In this document: piece after piece, positions 25,611 through 33,335 of the stretch
How positions within the stretch are numbered: the first letter of the stretch is position 1
Layout: every line of letters starts with the position of its first letter
Assembly (NCBI GenBank): GCA_903831255.1
Contig: CAIKWZ010000003.1
Span: 1-54,305, forward strand
Origin: an uncultured Alphaproteobacteria bacterium
GTDB lineage: Bacteria > Pseudomonadota > Alphaproteobacteria > Caulobacterales > Hyphomonadaceae
DNA: 54,305 nucleotides
Direction of reading: 5' to 3'
Notes under the pieces: generated by a model
What the model saw: only the letters and a program-made list of their open reading frames with translations
The model's database searches: none
What the model was told of the DNA's origin: nothing
Translations under genes and position numbers: made by a program

Positions 25611-25964
25611 TTAGGCATAGGTCGCCACGCTCAGTCTCACCCGCCCTGCCCCGTCAAACACGAAGGTCTCCGCGACACTCTCCGAGCGCTGGTTCGTGTA
25701 AAGAATGGTGAGAGCATCCGATCCGACAAGGATCTGATCCATGTCGAAATAGAGATCCCGCGACCGCTCGAGCGCCTCACGCCAGTAGGCCTCGAGGGCG
25801 CCCTTTCCTGAAACTCTGTCCTGATCAAGTCCCGTCACGAGACGGATCCGCGGAGAGTGAAACACGCAATCGTCCGAATAGTGCGAGAGGATCGCCGCCA
25901 GATCCCGATCGTTCCAGCAGCGAACCCATTCGCGGGCGAAGGCGTGGGCCTGGGAAACATCCAT
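25611..25964 (-). CDS. Nuclear transport factor 2-like (SnoaL-type) protein
   Basis: The 117-residue protein has the cone-shaped NTF2-like fold pattern: helix FAREWVRCWNDRDLAAILSHYSDDCVFHSP, then ALEAYWREALE, and three C-terminal strands (YFDMDQILVGSDALTILYTN; SVAETFVFDG; VRLSVATYA). Such domains can be small-molecule isomerases, ligand binders or scaffolds; no active-site Asp/His pair could be assigned. It starts 21 bases after the serA stop on the same strand and may be the last gene of the serine operon. Confidence 0.82.
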   Translation of the reverse strand: MDVSQAHAFAREWVRCWNDRDLAAILSHYSDDCVFHSPRIRLVTGLDQDRVSGKGALEAYWREALERSRDLYFDMDQILVGSDALTILYTNQRSESVAETFVFDGAGRVRLSVATYA

Positions 25965-25985
25965 CCGTTGCGCCCTTCCCCGGCC

Positions 25986-27560
25986 TCAGAATCTCAGGAC
26001 CTTAACATACCTCACCTGAGGCAAGGCCTCGATCGCGGCAAGGGTTGCAGGCGGGGGATCCTGATCCACACCGACCAGGGCGATGGCGTCGCCGCCAGCG
26101 GCCTCACGTCCAAGATTGAAAGTGGCGATGTTGACGCTCGCCTCGCCCAGCAGGGCGCCCAGCGACCCGATGAAGCCCGGCTTGTCGGAGTTGTTCACGA
26201 ACAGCATGAAGGGATGAAAATCCGCATCAAGCGCCATTCCCTTAACCTCCACAATCCGTGGACGTCCTGCGATCATGGCGCCCGCCACCGAGCGCCATTT
26301 GCCTTCGACCTTCACTCGAATGCGAATGAGACTGTCATAAACGGGGCTCTCCTCGCGCTTGCTTTCCTTGAGCTGAGACCCTCGCTCCTGAAGGATGGCC
26401 GGTGCGGAGACCATGTTCACTTCCGCGAGGAACGGCCGCAACAATCCAGACAGAGCGGCGGACGTCAGCGGCTTACGATTTAGCTGGCTTACAGCTCCTT
26501 CGTACTCGATCTCAACCTCGCTGAAGCCGCCGTCGGCGACCTGGCCTGCAAAGAGGCCCAGCTTTTCCGCAAGGGCGATGAACGGCTTGAGACGCGGAGC
26601 TTCCTCGGCGGTCACGCTGGGCGTATTCAGCGCATTCGAGACGGCGCCCGTCAGCAGGTAATCCGCCATCTGCTCTGCGACCTGGAAGGCGACATTGTCC
26701 TGAGCCTCGATCGTCGATGCGCCAAGGTGCGGCGTCGCCACAAAGTTTGGCGCACCGAACAGCACGTTCGTCTTGGCTGGCTCTTCAAGAAACACGTCGA
26801 ATGCGGCAGCGCCAATCCGGCCGCTATCAAGACCGGCCCGGACAGCCGCCTCATCAACCAGTCCCCCACGAGCGCAATTGACAAGGATAACGCCCGGCTT
26901 CGTCTTTGCGAGGTTGTCAGCGGACAGGATGTTGCGGGTCTGCTCGGTCAGCGGCGTGTGCAGCGTGATCACATCGGCTCGCGCGAGGAGCTCGTCCAGC
27001 TCAACCTTCTCGACGCCGATCTGGGTTGCCCGTTCGGGGGTCAGGAATGGATCGTAGGCGACGACCTTCATCTTCAGTCCGAGCGCGCGATCGGCGACGA
27101 TAGATCCGATGTTTCCCGCACCGATCAGCCCGAGAGTCTTCGCGTAGAGTTCGACGCCAATATAGTCCTTCTTCGGCCACTCGCCCGCCTGGGTCCGCGT
27201 GCTGGCTGAGGGAATCTGTCGAGCCGCTGCGAACATCATGGCGATGGCGTGCTCGGCTGTCGTGATCGCATTGCCGAAGGGCGTGTTCATCACGATCACA
27301 CCCTTCGCTGTCGCCGCCTTGACATCGACATTGTCCACGCCAATCCCGGCCCGACCAATCACCTTGAGACGAGCGCCGGCGGCGATCACGTCCTTGTCGG
27401 GTTTGCACGCAGACCGGACCGCGAGGCCGTCATAGTCGCCGATGATCGCGATCAACTCGTCCTTCTTAAGGCCGACCTTCATGTCGACCTCGATTCCCCT
27501 GTTGCGGAAAATGTCGGCCGCGCCCGGGGCGAGATCATCAGCGATCAGAACCTTCACCAT
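25986..27560 (-). CDS. serA: D-3-phosphoglycerate dehydrogenase
   Basis: SerA oxidises 3-phosphoglycerate with NAD+ in the first step of serine synthesis. The 524-residue length is the long (type I) form. The NAD motif GLIGAGNIG is at 144-152, catalytic Arg is in NCARGGLVDE, and a catalytic His is in HLGAST. The additional intervening (ASB) domain spans about 315-450, and a C-terminal ACT domain for serine feedback begins around 450 (HPFMLFVNNSDKPGFIGSLG). GGAG precedes the ATG. It is downstream of serC and a MazG-like gene, so the first two serine enzymes are co-transcribed. Confidence 0.97.
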   Translation of the reverse strand: MVKVLIADDLAPGAADIFRNRGIEVDMKVGLKKDELIAIIGDYDGLAVRSACKPDKDVIAAGARLKVIGRAGIGVDNVDVKAATAKGVIVMNTPFGNAITTAEHAIAMMFAAARQIPSASTRTQAGEWPKKDYIGVELYAKTLGLIGAGNIGSIVADRALGLKMKVVAYDPFLTPERATQIGVEKVELDELLARADVITLHTPLTEQTRNILSADNLAKTKPGVILVNCARGGLVDEAAVRAGLDSGRIGAAAFDVFLEEPAKTNVLFGAPNFVATPHLGASTIEAQDNVAFQVAEQMADYLLTGAVSNALNTPSVTAEEAPRLKPFIALAEKLGLFAGQVADGGFSEVEIEYEGAVSQLNRKPLTSAALSGLLRPFLAEVNMVSAPAILQERGSQLKESKREESPVYDSLIRIRVKVEGKWRSVAGAMIAGRPRIVEVKGMALDADFHPFMLFVNNSDKPGFIGSLGALLGEASVNIATFNLGREAAGGDAIALVGVDQDPPPATLAAIEALPQVRYVKVLRF

Positions 27561-27656
27561 TTGAGTATCTCCATCATCCTGTCAGCGTCCGCGGACGCAG
27601 TTAAGCTTTCAAAACGTCGAGCCGCCTCCGGCTCACTCCAAACTCGACTAAGGGGC

Positions 27657-27953
27657 CTAGACATGACGCCCCGTTCCGGATCCGTCCGCGACCCACCTGC
27701 GACCACGATTGATCTTCATCTTCGTGTCGACCTCAGCGGCGAGGTCCATACCGTGCAGAGCTGTCAGACGATGAAGGAGGATCGCGACGTCGGCGGCCTC
27801 CGGTCCGATCTCTGCGCGATTCCCAAGACGAACCGCCTCTTCCAGTTCGTCGAGCTCAAGACGTGCTCGACGAACCAGATCCGACATGTTCTCCACCGGT
27901 CCAAACGTCTCTTCCGCCCAGATCTGGACGGTGAGGCTGGTTTCGATCGCCAT
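27657..27953 (-). CDS. MazG-like nucleotide pyrophosphohydrolase
   Basis: The 98-residue protein is a single all-alpha NTP pyrophosphatase (MazG-like) domain. The metal-binding E-x-x-E...E-x-x-D pattern is seen in LELDELEEA and EAADVAILLHRL, and the C-terminal KMKINRGRRW is a family signature. It would hydrolyse a (d)NTP to the monophosphate; the substrate is unknown. GGAGG six bases before the ATG is strong. It lies 13 bases after serC and 96 bases before serA, inside the serine operon. Confidence 0.85.
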   Translation of the reverse strand: MAIETSLTVQIWAEETFGPVENMSDLVRRARLELDELEEAVRLGNRAEIGPEAADVAILLHRLTALHGMDLAAEVDTKMKINRGRRWVADGSGTGRHV

Positions 27954-27966
27954 GGCGATCCTCCGA

Positions 27967-29130
27967 TCAGGACAAGTCGTTCACCGCGGTCGCGAAGGCC
28001 CAATCAAGCCAGGGCGTCAGGGCCTGAAGATCCGAGGCCTCGACGGTCGCTCCGCACCAGACACGAAGGCCAGGCGGCGCCGCCTTGTATCCGCCTATGT
28101 CATAGGCAGCCTTCTCCTTCTCGAGAAGAGAGGTGAAGGCCTTCACGAAAGCCTGCTGTCCCTTTTCATCGAGCTTCACGACCCGAGGATCGACGATCGA
28201 GAACGTGACCGAGGTATTCGAGCGCGTCGACGCGTCAGCCGCCAGGAACTCGACCCAGTCGGTTCTCGCCACCCAGTCGGCCATGACAGCGAGATTGGCG
28301 TCCGATCTCCTGTAGAGCGCCTCCACCCCGCCGACGGATTCAACCCAGTTCAGCGCATCGAGATAATCCTCAACAGCGAGCATGGACGGGGTGTTGATCG
28401 TCTCACCCTCGAAAATGCCCTCCGTCACGGCCCCTGCCTTGGCCATGCGGAACAGTTTGGGCATGGGCCATGGGGGCGTATAGGTCTTCAGTCGCTCGAT
28501 CGCTCGCGGGCTGAGGATCAGCATTCCGTGCGCACCCTCGCCTCCCAGCACCTTCTGCCAGGAATAGGTGAGGACATCGATCTTCGACCAGTCGATCGGC
28601 ATGGCGAAGACCGCGGACGTAGCGTCGCAGAACGTCAGCCCCTCGCGGTCCGCCGCGATCCAGTCCGCATCCGGAACCTTCACGCCAGATGTGGTTCCGT
28701 TCCACGTGAACACGATGTCCGCGTCCTTGCGGGCGCGGGACAGGTCGGGGAGCTTGCCGTACCCCGCCTTGTGGGTTGCAGCATCCACCTTCAGCTGCTT
28801 GGTGATGTCGGTCACCCAGTCCTCGCCAAAACTTTCAAACGCGAAGACATCTACTGGCCGGGCGCCCAGCATCGACCAGAACGCCGCCTCGATGGCGCCC
28901 GTGTCGGAGCCCGGCATGATTCCGATCCGATAATCCGCGGGAATGCGGAGAATTGACCGCGTGCGGTCGATGGCGAGCTTCAATCGCTCTTTTCCCAGCT
29001 TCGAGCGGTGAGATCGTCCAAGACTGTCGAGGTTCAGGGCGGCGGGCGACCATCCGGGTCGCTTGGCGCAGGGGCCTGAAGAAAAATGCGGACGCAAAGG
29101 TCTCGCGGCGGGCTTCGCCGGGTTCGTCAT
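27967..29130 (-). CDS. serC: Phosphoserine aminotransferase
   Basis: SerC converts 3-phosphohydroxypyruvate to phosphoserine using glutamate and PLP; it also serves vitamin B6 synthesis. From ATG 29130 the product is 387 residues, the alphaproteobacterial long type ([18 protein letters not shown] near the N-terminus). The PLP lysine is in [12 protein letters not shown], with substrate loop residues in [21 protein letters not shown] ends ten bases upstream of this ATG. The frame continues to 29220, but that part would erase the structured leader and is unlike protein. First gene of the serC/MazG-like/serA set. Confidence 0.96.
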   Translation of the reverse strand: MTNPAKPAARPLRPHFSSGPCAKRPGWSPAALNLDSLGRSHRSKLGKERLKLAIDRTRSILRIPADYRIGIMPGSDTGAIEAAFWSMLGARPVDVFAFESFGEDWVTDITKQLKVDAATHKAGYGKLPDLSRARKDADIVFTWNGTTSGVKVPDADWIAADREGLTFCDATSAVFAMPIDWSKIDVLTYSWQKVLGGEGAHGMLILSPRAIERLKTYTPPWPMPKLFRMAKAGAVTEGIFEGETINTPSMLAVEDYLDALNWVESVGGVEALYRRSDANLAVMADWVARTDWVEFLAADASTRSNTSVTFSIVDPRVVKLDEKGQQAFVKAFTSLLEKEKAAYDIGGYKAAPPGLRVWCGATVEASDLQALTPWLDWAFATAVNDLS

Positions 29131-29201
29131 CTGTTTATCTCCCATCCTTACAGATGGGCTGGTCGCCGTTGGGGGCGACTGGCCCGGGTCCGATATGGGC
29201 C
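29131..29201 (-). promoter_or_regulatory. Structured serC 5' leader with competing hairpins
   Basis: Three perfect inverted repeats precede serC. CCCATC (29141-29146) pairs with GATGGG (29153-29158) and contains part of the ribosome binding site. GTCGCC (29162-29167) pairs with GGCGAC (29174-29179). GGCCC (29181-29185) pairs with GGGCC (29197-29201). In addition GGGC (29156-29159) pairs with GCCC (29182-29185) to extend the middle hairpin, which excludes both neighbours. A serC RNA motif with a hairpin at the ribosome binding site is known upstream of serC in some alphaproteobacteria; whether this is the same motif needs a covariance search. Confidence 0.6.
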
Positions 29202-29220
29202 TGAACGGGTTTCCGGTCAA

Positions 29221-30144
29221 TTAACTTCGCAGACCCGGATTTCTATTAGCGACCGCAACCCCGGAAAGGATCAGGCCTAACGCAGCGAACGCCGATGCGC
29301 TGATGGACTCGTTCATGAAGGCAAGGCCGATACCGGTCGCCCAGAGAGGGGAAAGATAAGTGGTGAACGAGACAAACATGGGTCCCGCGCGCTGAATGAG
29401 CCAGACATAAAGGATCATCGCCAGCCCTGTGGGCAGAAGCCCAAGGAAGGCGACAGCTGCGAGCGAGTCCATGGAGGCTCCAGCCGGGATGGGGGCCATA
29501 ATGAGCGCCGCAGGCAGGGCCAGAGCGCTGCCTGAGGCCGTGATGATGACGCTCGATGTCAGAGGCGACAGTCTTGGCGCAAGGCGCGTTCCGATGTTGC
29601 CGCCAGCATAAAGGGCAGCCCCCACAATCGCGGCCGCCAGTCCCGTGACGCCTGCACCGGCGTCTGTGAAGGCCTCTGGACCGACCAGAACGGCGAGCCC
29701 GAGAAATCCCAAACCCACTCCGATCATGCGTCGCGACGTCATCCTGTCTCCAGGAATGAGAAGATGGGCCAGAAGGGCCGTGAACATCGGCGTTCCGCCA
29801 TTGCAGATCGCCAGCACTGCAGACGGCGTTGTCTCCGCGGCGATCGCGTAGAGGAAAAACGGCACGGCGGTGCAGACCACCCCGACCAACGTCAGAACGG
29901 CCAGAGCCCGCGCATTGACACCAGCGAAGGGCGCTCTCCAGCCCCTCCCACCAAGGATTGAGCCGAGACACATCCATCCCGTGAGACCAACGGCTGCAAT
30001 CCCGATCCGGCCGGTCACCACCCAGATGGGATCAATGGTCTCAACAGCGATCGAGATTGCGGCGAAGGCCGTACCCCATATGACCACAAGAGCTATGAGA
30101 CAGGCCCATTCGGAAGCCCCGCGCGACGTCCGCATTTGATCCAC
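29221..30144 (-). CDS. EamA/DMT family transporter
   Basis: A drug/metabolite-transporter superfamily permease of 307 residues with ten predicted membrane helices in two EamA repeats. The first starts ACLIALVVIWGTAFAAISIA, the second GLAAAIVGAALYAGGNIGTR. Start is GTG 30144, with GGGAG six bases before it; an ATG three codons in is possible. Substrates of such proteins are often amino acids or metabolites but cannot be read from sequence. It lies between PhzF and serC on the same strand, and the serC leader begins soon after its stop. Confidence 0.9.
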   Translation of the reverse strand: MDQMRTSRGASEWACLIALVVIWGTAFAAISIAVETIDPIWVVTGRIGIAAVGLTGWMCLGSILGGRGWRAPFAGVNARALAVLTLVGVVCTAVPFFLYAIAAETTPSAVLAICNGGTPMFTALLAHLLIPGDRMTSRRMIGVGLGFLGLAVLVGPEAFTDAGAGVTGLAAAIVGAALYAGGNIGTRLAPRLSPLTSSVIITASGSALALPAALIMAPIPAGASMDSLAAVAFLGLLPTGLAMILYVWLIQRAGPMFVSFTTYLSPLWATGIGLAFMNESISASAFAALGLILSGVAVANRNPGLRS

Positions 30145-30179
30145 GGTCTTCTCCCTGGCACCCCTGATAGGGGCCGTAC

Positions 30180-31004
30180 CTATCCAACACGGATCCGACC
30201 TTCGATCACGGTGACCGACTGGCCTGCCAGACGCACCCGGTCTCCGAGAACCCGGGTCCGGATAATCGCCCCACGGCCAGGATAGGCCTGATGACAGACG
30301 AGCTCGTCCTGGCCGAGGAGCTCGGAGTAGAGCGGGGCGATCATGCAGTGCGCTGATCCGGTGGCCGGGTCCTCACTGACGCCCGCGCCTGGCCCGAAAA
30401 AGCGCGACACCACATCCCACCCTTCTGCGCTGCCCTGGGTTGGCGCAACGCATATCAGGCAGCCGGGAACGGCCGCCCCGTCCGGATCCAGACGCGCGAT
30501 ACGATCGCAATCCGGGCGAAGCGCACGCACCTCATCAGGAGACGAGAACTGGGCCAGAAGATAATGACCTACACGAGCAGCGATGGGACGCGCCCCAAGC
30601 GCCTCGCAGAGCTCCTGTCTTACCTCCACAGGCCGGGAGGCAAGCAGGGGAAAATCCATTTCGAGCCAGCCATTGGCCATCTTCTCAACTGTCAGTCGGC
30701 CAGAGGCAGTCTCGAACTCAACTTTGCCAGCCACATCCCCTCCAGACTGGAAAAGCACATGAGAGGCCGCGAGGGTCGCGTGCCCACATAGGGGGACTTC
30801 CACCGTCGGCGTGAACCAACGAAGCCGCCATCTCCCCGGGAGCAGCGGGACGAGGAACGCCGTCTCGGCCAGATTATTCTCGGCGGCGATCGCCAAAAGG
30901 CGCTCATCCGAGAGGAAGTCGTCCAGCAGCACCACCGCCGCCGGTCCTCCTGCAAAGGGCCGGTCAGCGAAGGCGTCGACCTGAAAGAATGGAACAGTTG
31001 TCAT
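30180..31004 (-). CDS. PhzF family isomerase/epimerase
   Basis: PhzF-fold proteins are two-lobed isomerases; most members outside phenazine clusters have unknown substrates. The 274-residue product opens VPFFQVDAFADRPFAGGPAA. The catalytic Glu47 is in NNLAETAF, followed by FTPTVEVPLCGHATLAASHV and the second-lobe SEDPATGSAHCMI. All expected motifs are intact. No phenazine genes are nearby, so a role in phenazine synthesis is not suggested. Confidence 0.93.
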   Translation of the reverse strand: MTTVPFFQVDAFADRPFAGGPAAVVLLDDFLSDERLLAIAAENNLAETAFLVPLLPGRWRLRWFTPTVEVPLCGHATLAASHVLFQSGGDVAGKVEFETASGRLTVEKMANGWLEMDFPLLASRPVEVRQELCEALGARPIAARVGHYLLAQFSSPDEVRALRPDCDRIARLDPDGAAVPGCLICVAPTQGSAEGWDVVSRFFGPGAGVSEDPATGSAHCMIAPLYSELLGQDELVCHQAYPGRGAIIRTRVLGDRVRLAGQSVTVIEGRIRVG

Positions 31005-31053
31005 TATTGCCGCCTCCTCCGCGACTGGCCGACATGTCCTGTGCGCGCCGACG

Positions 31054-31926
31054 TCAGGCCGTCGCGCGAGCCGGAATAGGCCAACGGGTCATAAGGGATG
31101 CATAGGCCTCCGGATCCCGTGAGGGCCACCCGTGGTCAACTGGCCCGCGTCCCGAACCAAGACCCGGCGCACGACGGATCGCCTCCTGAAGGAAGGCATG
31201 GGAGAGAGCGACAGCGCTCTGAAGGGTCATGCCTCGCGCCAGACCGGCGGCAATCCCCGAAGCCAGCGTGCATCCCGTGCCGTGCGTGGCCCTCGTCGCC
31301 TGCCGGGGGGTTTCGAGTATCTTTTCCGAATGGTGATCGACCAGCACGTCAAAGATTACCGGACCATCGACATGACCGCCCTTGACGAGCGCCGCCATCG
31401 CCCCTGCCTCGAGAAGTCGATCGGCCGCCCGTCTCTGTCCGTCCAGCGTGTCGACCGCGCGCCCGGTCAGGATCTCCGCTTCGGGAGCGTTGGGGGTCAC
31501 GAGCGCAGCGCCCGGAACAAGAAGACGCCTGACGGCGTCGACCGCGCTTTCCGGGAGAAGGCGGTCTCCCGACGTCGCCACCATCACCGGATCCACAATG
31601 CGCGGGATGGCTGCTGCGAAATCGGAGAACGCTTCGGCTACAGCCTCTACCAGCCGGGTGTCTCCCATCATCCCAGTCTTGATCGCGTCGGCGCCAAGAT
31701 CCTCCAGCACCACGCGCATCTGGGCGACCACAAGGGGTGGCGGACTGGCCGCCACATCAAACACACCCCGTGTGTTCTGAACGGTCAACGCGGTGATGGC
31801 GCTCGAGGCGTGTCCGCCCAGAGCCGTCACGGTCTTGATGTCAGCCTGCACGCCAGCGCCGCCACCGGAATCGGAGCCGGCGACAATCAGCACGCGACCA
31901 CGGGGAGCCGATGACGATCCCGCCAT
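31054..31926 (-). CDS. thiD: Hydroxymethylpyrimidine/phosphomethylpyrimidine kinase
   Basis: ThiD phosphorylates HMP and then HMP-phosphate in thiamine synthesis. The 290-residue protein has the ribokinase-fold substrate motif GSDSGGGAGVQADIKT (17-32), a conserved ALTVQNTRGV, and the anion-hole motif THGTGCTLASGIAAGLARG. It begins three bases after the ABC ATPase stop, so is co-transcribed with it. No thiamine riboswitch was seen in the neighbourhood. Confidence 0.95.
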   Translation of the reverse strand: MAGSSSAPRGRVLIVAGSDSGGGAGVQADIKTVTALGGHASSAITALTVQNTRGVFDVAASPPPLVVAQMRVVLEDLGADAIKTGMMGDTRLVEAVAEAFSDFAAAIPRIVDPVMVATSGDRLLPESAVDAVRRLLVPGAALVTPNAPEAEILTGRAVDTLDGQRRAADRLLEAGAMAALVKGGHVDGPVIFDVLVDHHSEKILETPRQATRATHGTGCTLASGIAAGLARGMTLQSAVALSHAFLQEAIRRAPGLGSGRGPVDHGWPSRDPEAYASLMTRWPIPARATA

Positions 31927-31929
31927 GGT

Positions 31930-32877
31930 TCAGGCTGCGGTCAGGGCGAGGAATACGTCCTCGAGGTCAGGCTCCTCCGTCGAGAGATCGCCGATCCCGA
32001 TCCCCGCCTCATGAAGGCGGGCGATCAATTTCTCGATGCTGGTCTCACCTGTCCGGTAGGTAATGGCGAATGACCCGTCCTTCCGCATCTCGAGATCGAG
32101 ACCCGAGAGACCTTCGGGCGGGGATGCGAGCTCCGTCTCCGGACGCACGACAAGGGTCCGGTAGTTCAGACGACGCAGGAGACTGGACGTCGCCTCACAG
32201 GCGATCACCTCGCCCCTGTTGATGATCGCGATGGTATCGCACATCTCCTGGGCCTCCTCGAGATAGTGCGTGGTCAAAACGACAGTGACGCCCTCGGCGT
32301 TGAGCTTACGGACATACTCCCAGAGCTGTCGACGCAACTCCACGTCCACGCCGGCCGTCGGCTCATCGAGAATAAGAATAGGCGGCGTATGAACCAGCGC
32401 CTTGGCCACCATGAGACGCCTTTTCATGCCACCGGACAACTGGCGGACATAGGCGTCCTTCTTGTCGCCAAGACCCAGAGCATCAAGAATCTCGTCGGTC
32501 CGCCGCTCGGCGGCCGGAACCCCATAAAAGCCCGCCATGAGGTCCAGAGACTCCCTCGGCGTGAAGAAGGGATCCATGTTGATTTCCTGCGGGACCACCC
32601 CGATCGCGGCGCGCGCCTGTCGCGGGTTGACGTCGATGTCCAGGTCCCAGATCCGGGCCGACCCGGAGGTCTTGTTCACGAGGCCCGCGAGAATGTTGAT
32701 GAAGGTCGATTTTCCGGCGCCGTTGGGCCCTAGCAATCCAAAGATAGAGCCCCTCGGAATAGCGAGGTCCACGCCCTTCAGCGCCTGCTTAGCCGGCATT
32801 TTCTTGGAGGCTGCATAGGTCTTGGCAAGACCGCGCGCTTCGATCGCAAACTGCGGAAGACCAGCTTGGTGAGCCAT
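31930..32877 (-). CDS. ABC transporter ATP-binding protein (CcmA/NodI-like exporter class)
   Basis: From ATG 32877 (GAGGGG upstream) the product is 315 residues. Walker [10 protein letters not shown] is at 50-58, the Q-loop at VPQEIN, signature LSGGMKRR at 147-154, and Walker B ILDEPTAG at 169-176. The H-loop is in [12 protein letters not shown]-terminal extension of about 70 residues carries a DUF4162-like domain. This is the ABC-2 exporter type. The matching permease is not adjacent: the next gene is thiD and the divergent gene is a small zinc-finger protein. The frame extends further 5' but without protein character. Confidence 0.9.
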   Translation of the reverse strand: MAHQAGLPQFAIEARGLAKTYAASKKMPAKQALKGVDLAIPRGSIFGLLGPNGAGKSTFINILAGLVNKTSGSARIWDLDIDVNPRQARAAIGVVPQEINMDPFFTPRESLDLMAGFYGVPAAERRTDEILDALGLGDKKDAYVRQLSGGMKRRLMVAKALVHTPPILILDEPTAGVDVELRRQLWEYVRKLNAEGVTVVLTTHYLEEAQEMCDTIAIINRGEVIACEATSSLLRRLNYRTLVVRPETELASPPEGLSGLDLEMRKDGSFAITYRTGETSIEKLIARLHEAGIGIGDLSTEEPDLEDVFLALTAA

Positions 32878-32976
32878 GGAAACGCCCCTCGATGCGCAGA
32901 GCCCCGCGCCGATTGACGGACCGGCCGGCGCACCCCTAGGTAAGGCGCTTCCGGCAACTCGCAAAGAGGGCGCGAC

Positions 32977-33168
32977 ATGACCGACCCGGCCTGGTACGTC
33001 GAAAACCCTGAGAAAGTCATTGTGACGACGCGCAAAGTGGCGTGCGATGGCGGCGGAACGCTCGGCCATCCCAAGGTCTGGTACGATATGGCCGAGGACG
33101 ATCAGGTCGAATGCAAGTACTGCGATCGGGTTTTTGTTCTCAAAGGCGGGGCGGCGGACAGCCGGTAA
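32977..33168 (+). CDS. Zinc-finger domain (zf-CHCC) protein
   Basis: The 63-residue protein has the Cys-His-Cys-Cys pattern: VACDGGG, then GHPKVWYDM, then CKYCDRVFVL. This is the small zf-CHCC family whose mitochondrial relative is complex I subunit NDUFS6. The gene is divergent from the ABC ATPase with 99 bases between starts. In alphaproteobacteria this protein is usually a stand-alone gene; no direct role is proven here. Confidence 0.9.
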   Translation: MTDPAWYVENPEKVIVTTRKVACDGGGTLGHPKVWYDMAEDDQVECKYCDRVFVLKGGAADSR

Positions 33169-33254
33169 CGCAGTAGCGCGCCATGGCTAATCCTTTGTAA
33201 CCATTCACTGTAACGGTAATTCACCTGTCGCTTTCCTCCGGTTGAGGGGATGGT

Positions 33255-33308
33255 CGCGCGAGGATTGTTCCGCGCGCGGGACGGGCCGTTCGGTTCCTCG
33301 AGGAACCG
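33255..33308 (+). promoter_or_regulatory. Two hairpins/palindromes in the TonB-receptor leader
   Basis: CGCGCG at 33255-33260 pairs with CGCGCG at 33271-33276 around a 10-base loop. A perfect 18-base palindrome CGGTTCCTCGAGGAACCG lies at 33291-33308, about 28 bases ahead of the receptor start. They may be RNA hairpins in a leader or DNA operators. A riboswitch fold (for example cobalamin) was not recognised. Confidence 0.45.
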
Positions 33309-33335
33309 CGGGGCGTCCTGCCAGGAGATGGGACC

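Noticed and set aside
30180-31004. Phenazine biosynthesis gene
   Set aside because: PhzF fold only; no other phenazine genes nearby.
33169-33335. Cobalamin or other metabolite riboswitch before the TonB receptor
   Set aside because: Only two short hairpins are seen; no riboswitch core could be recognised.
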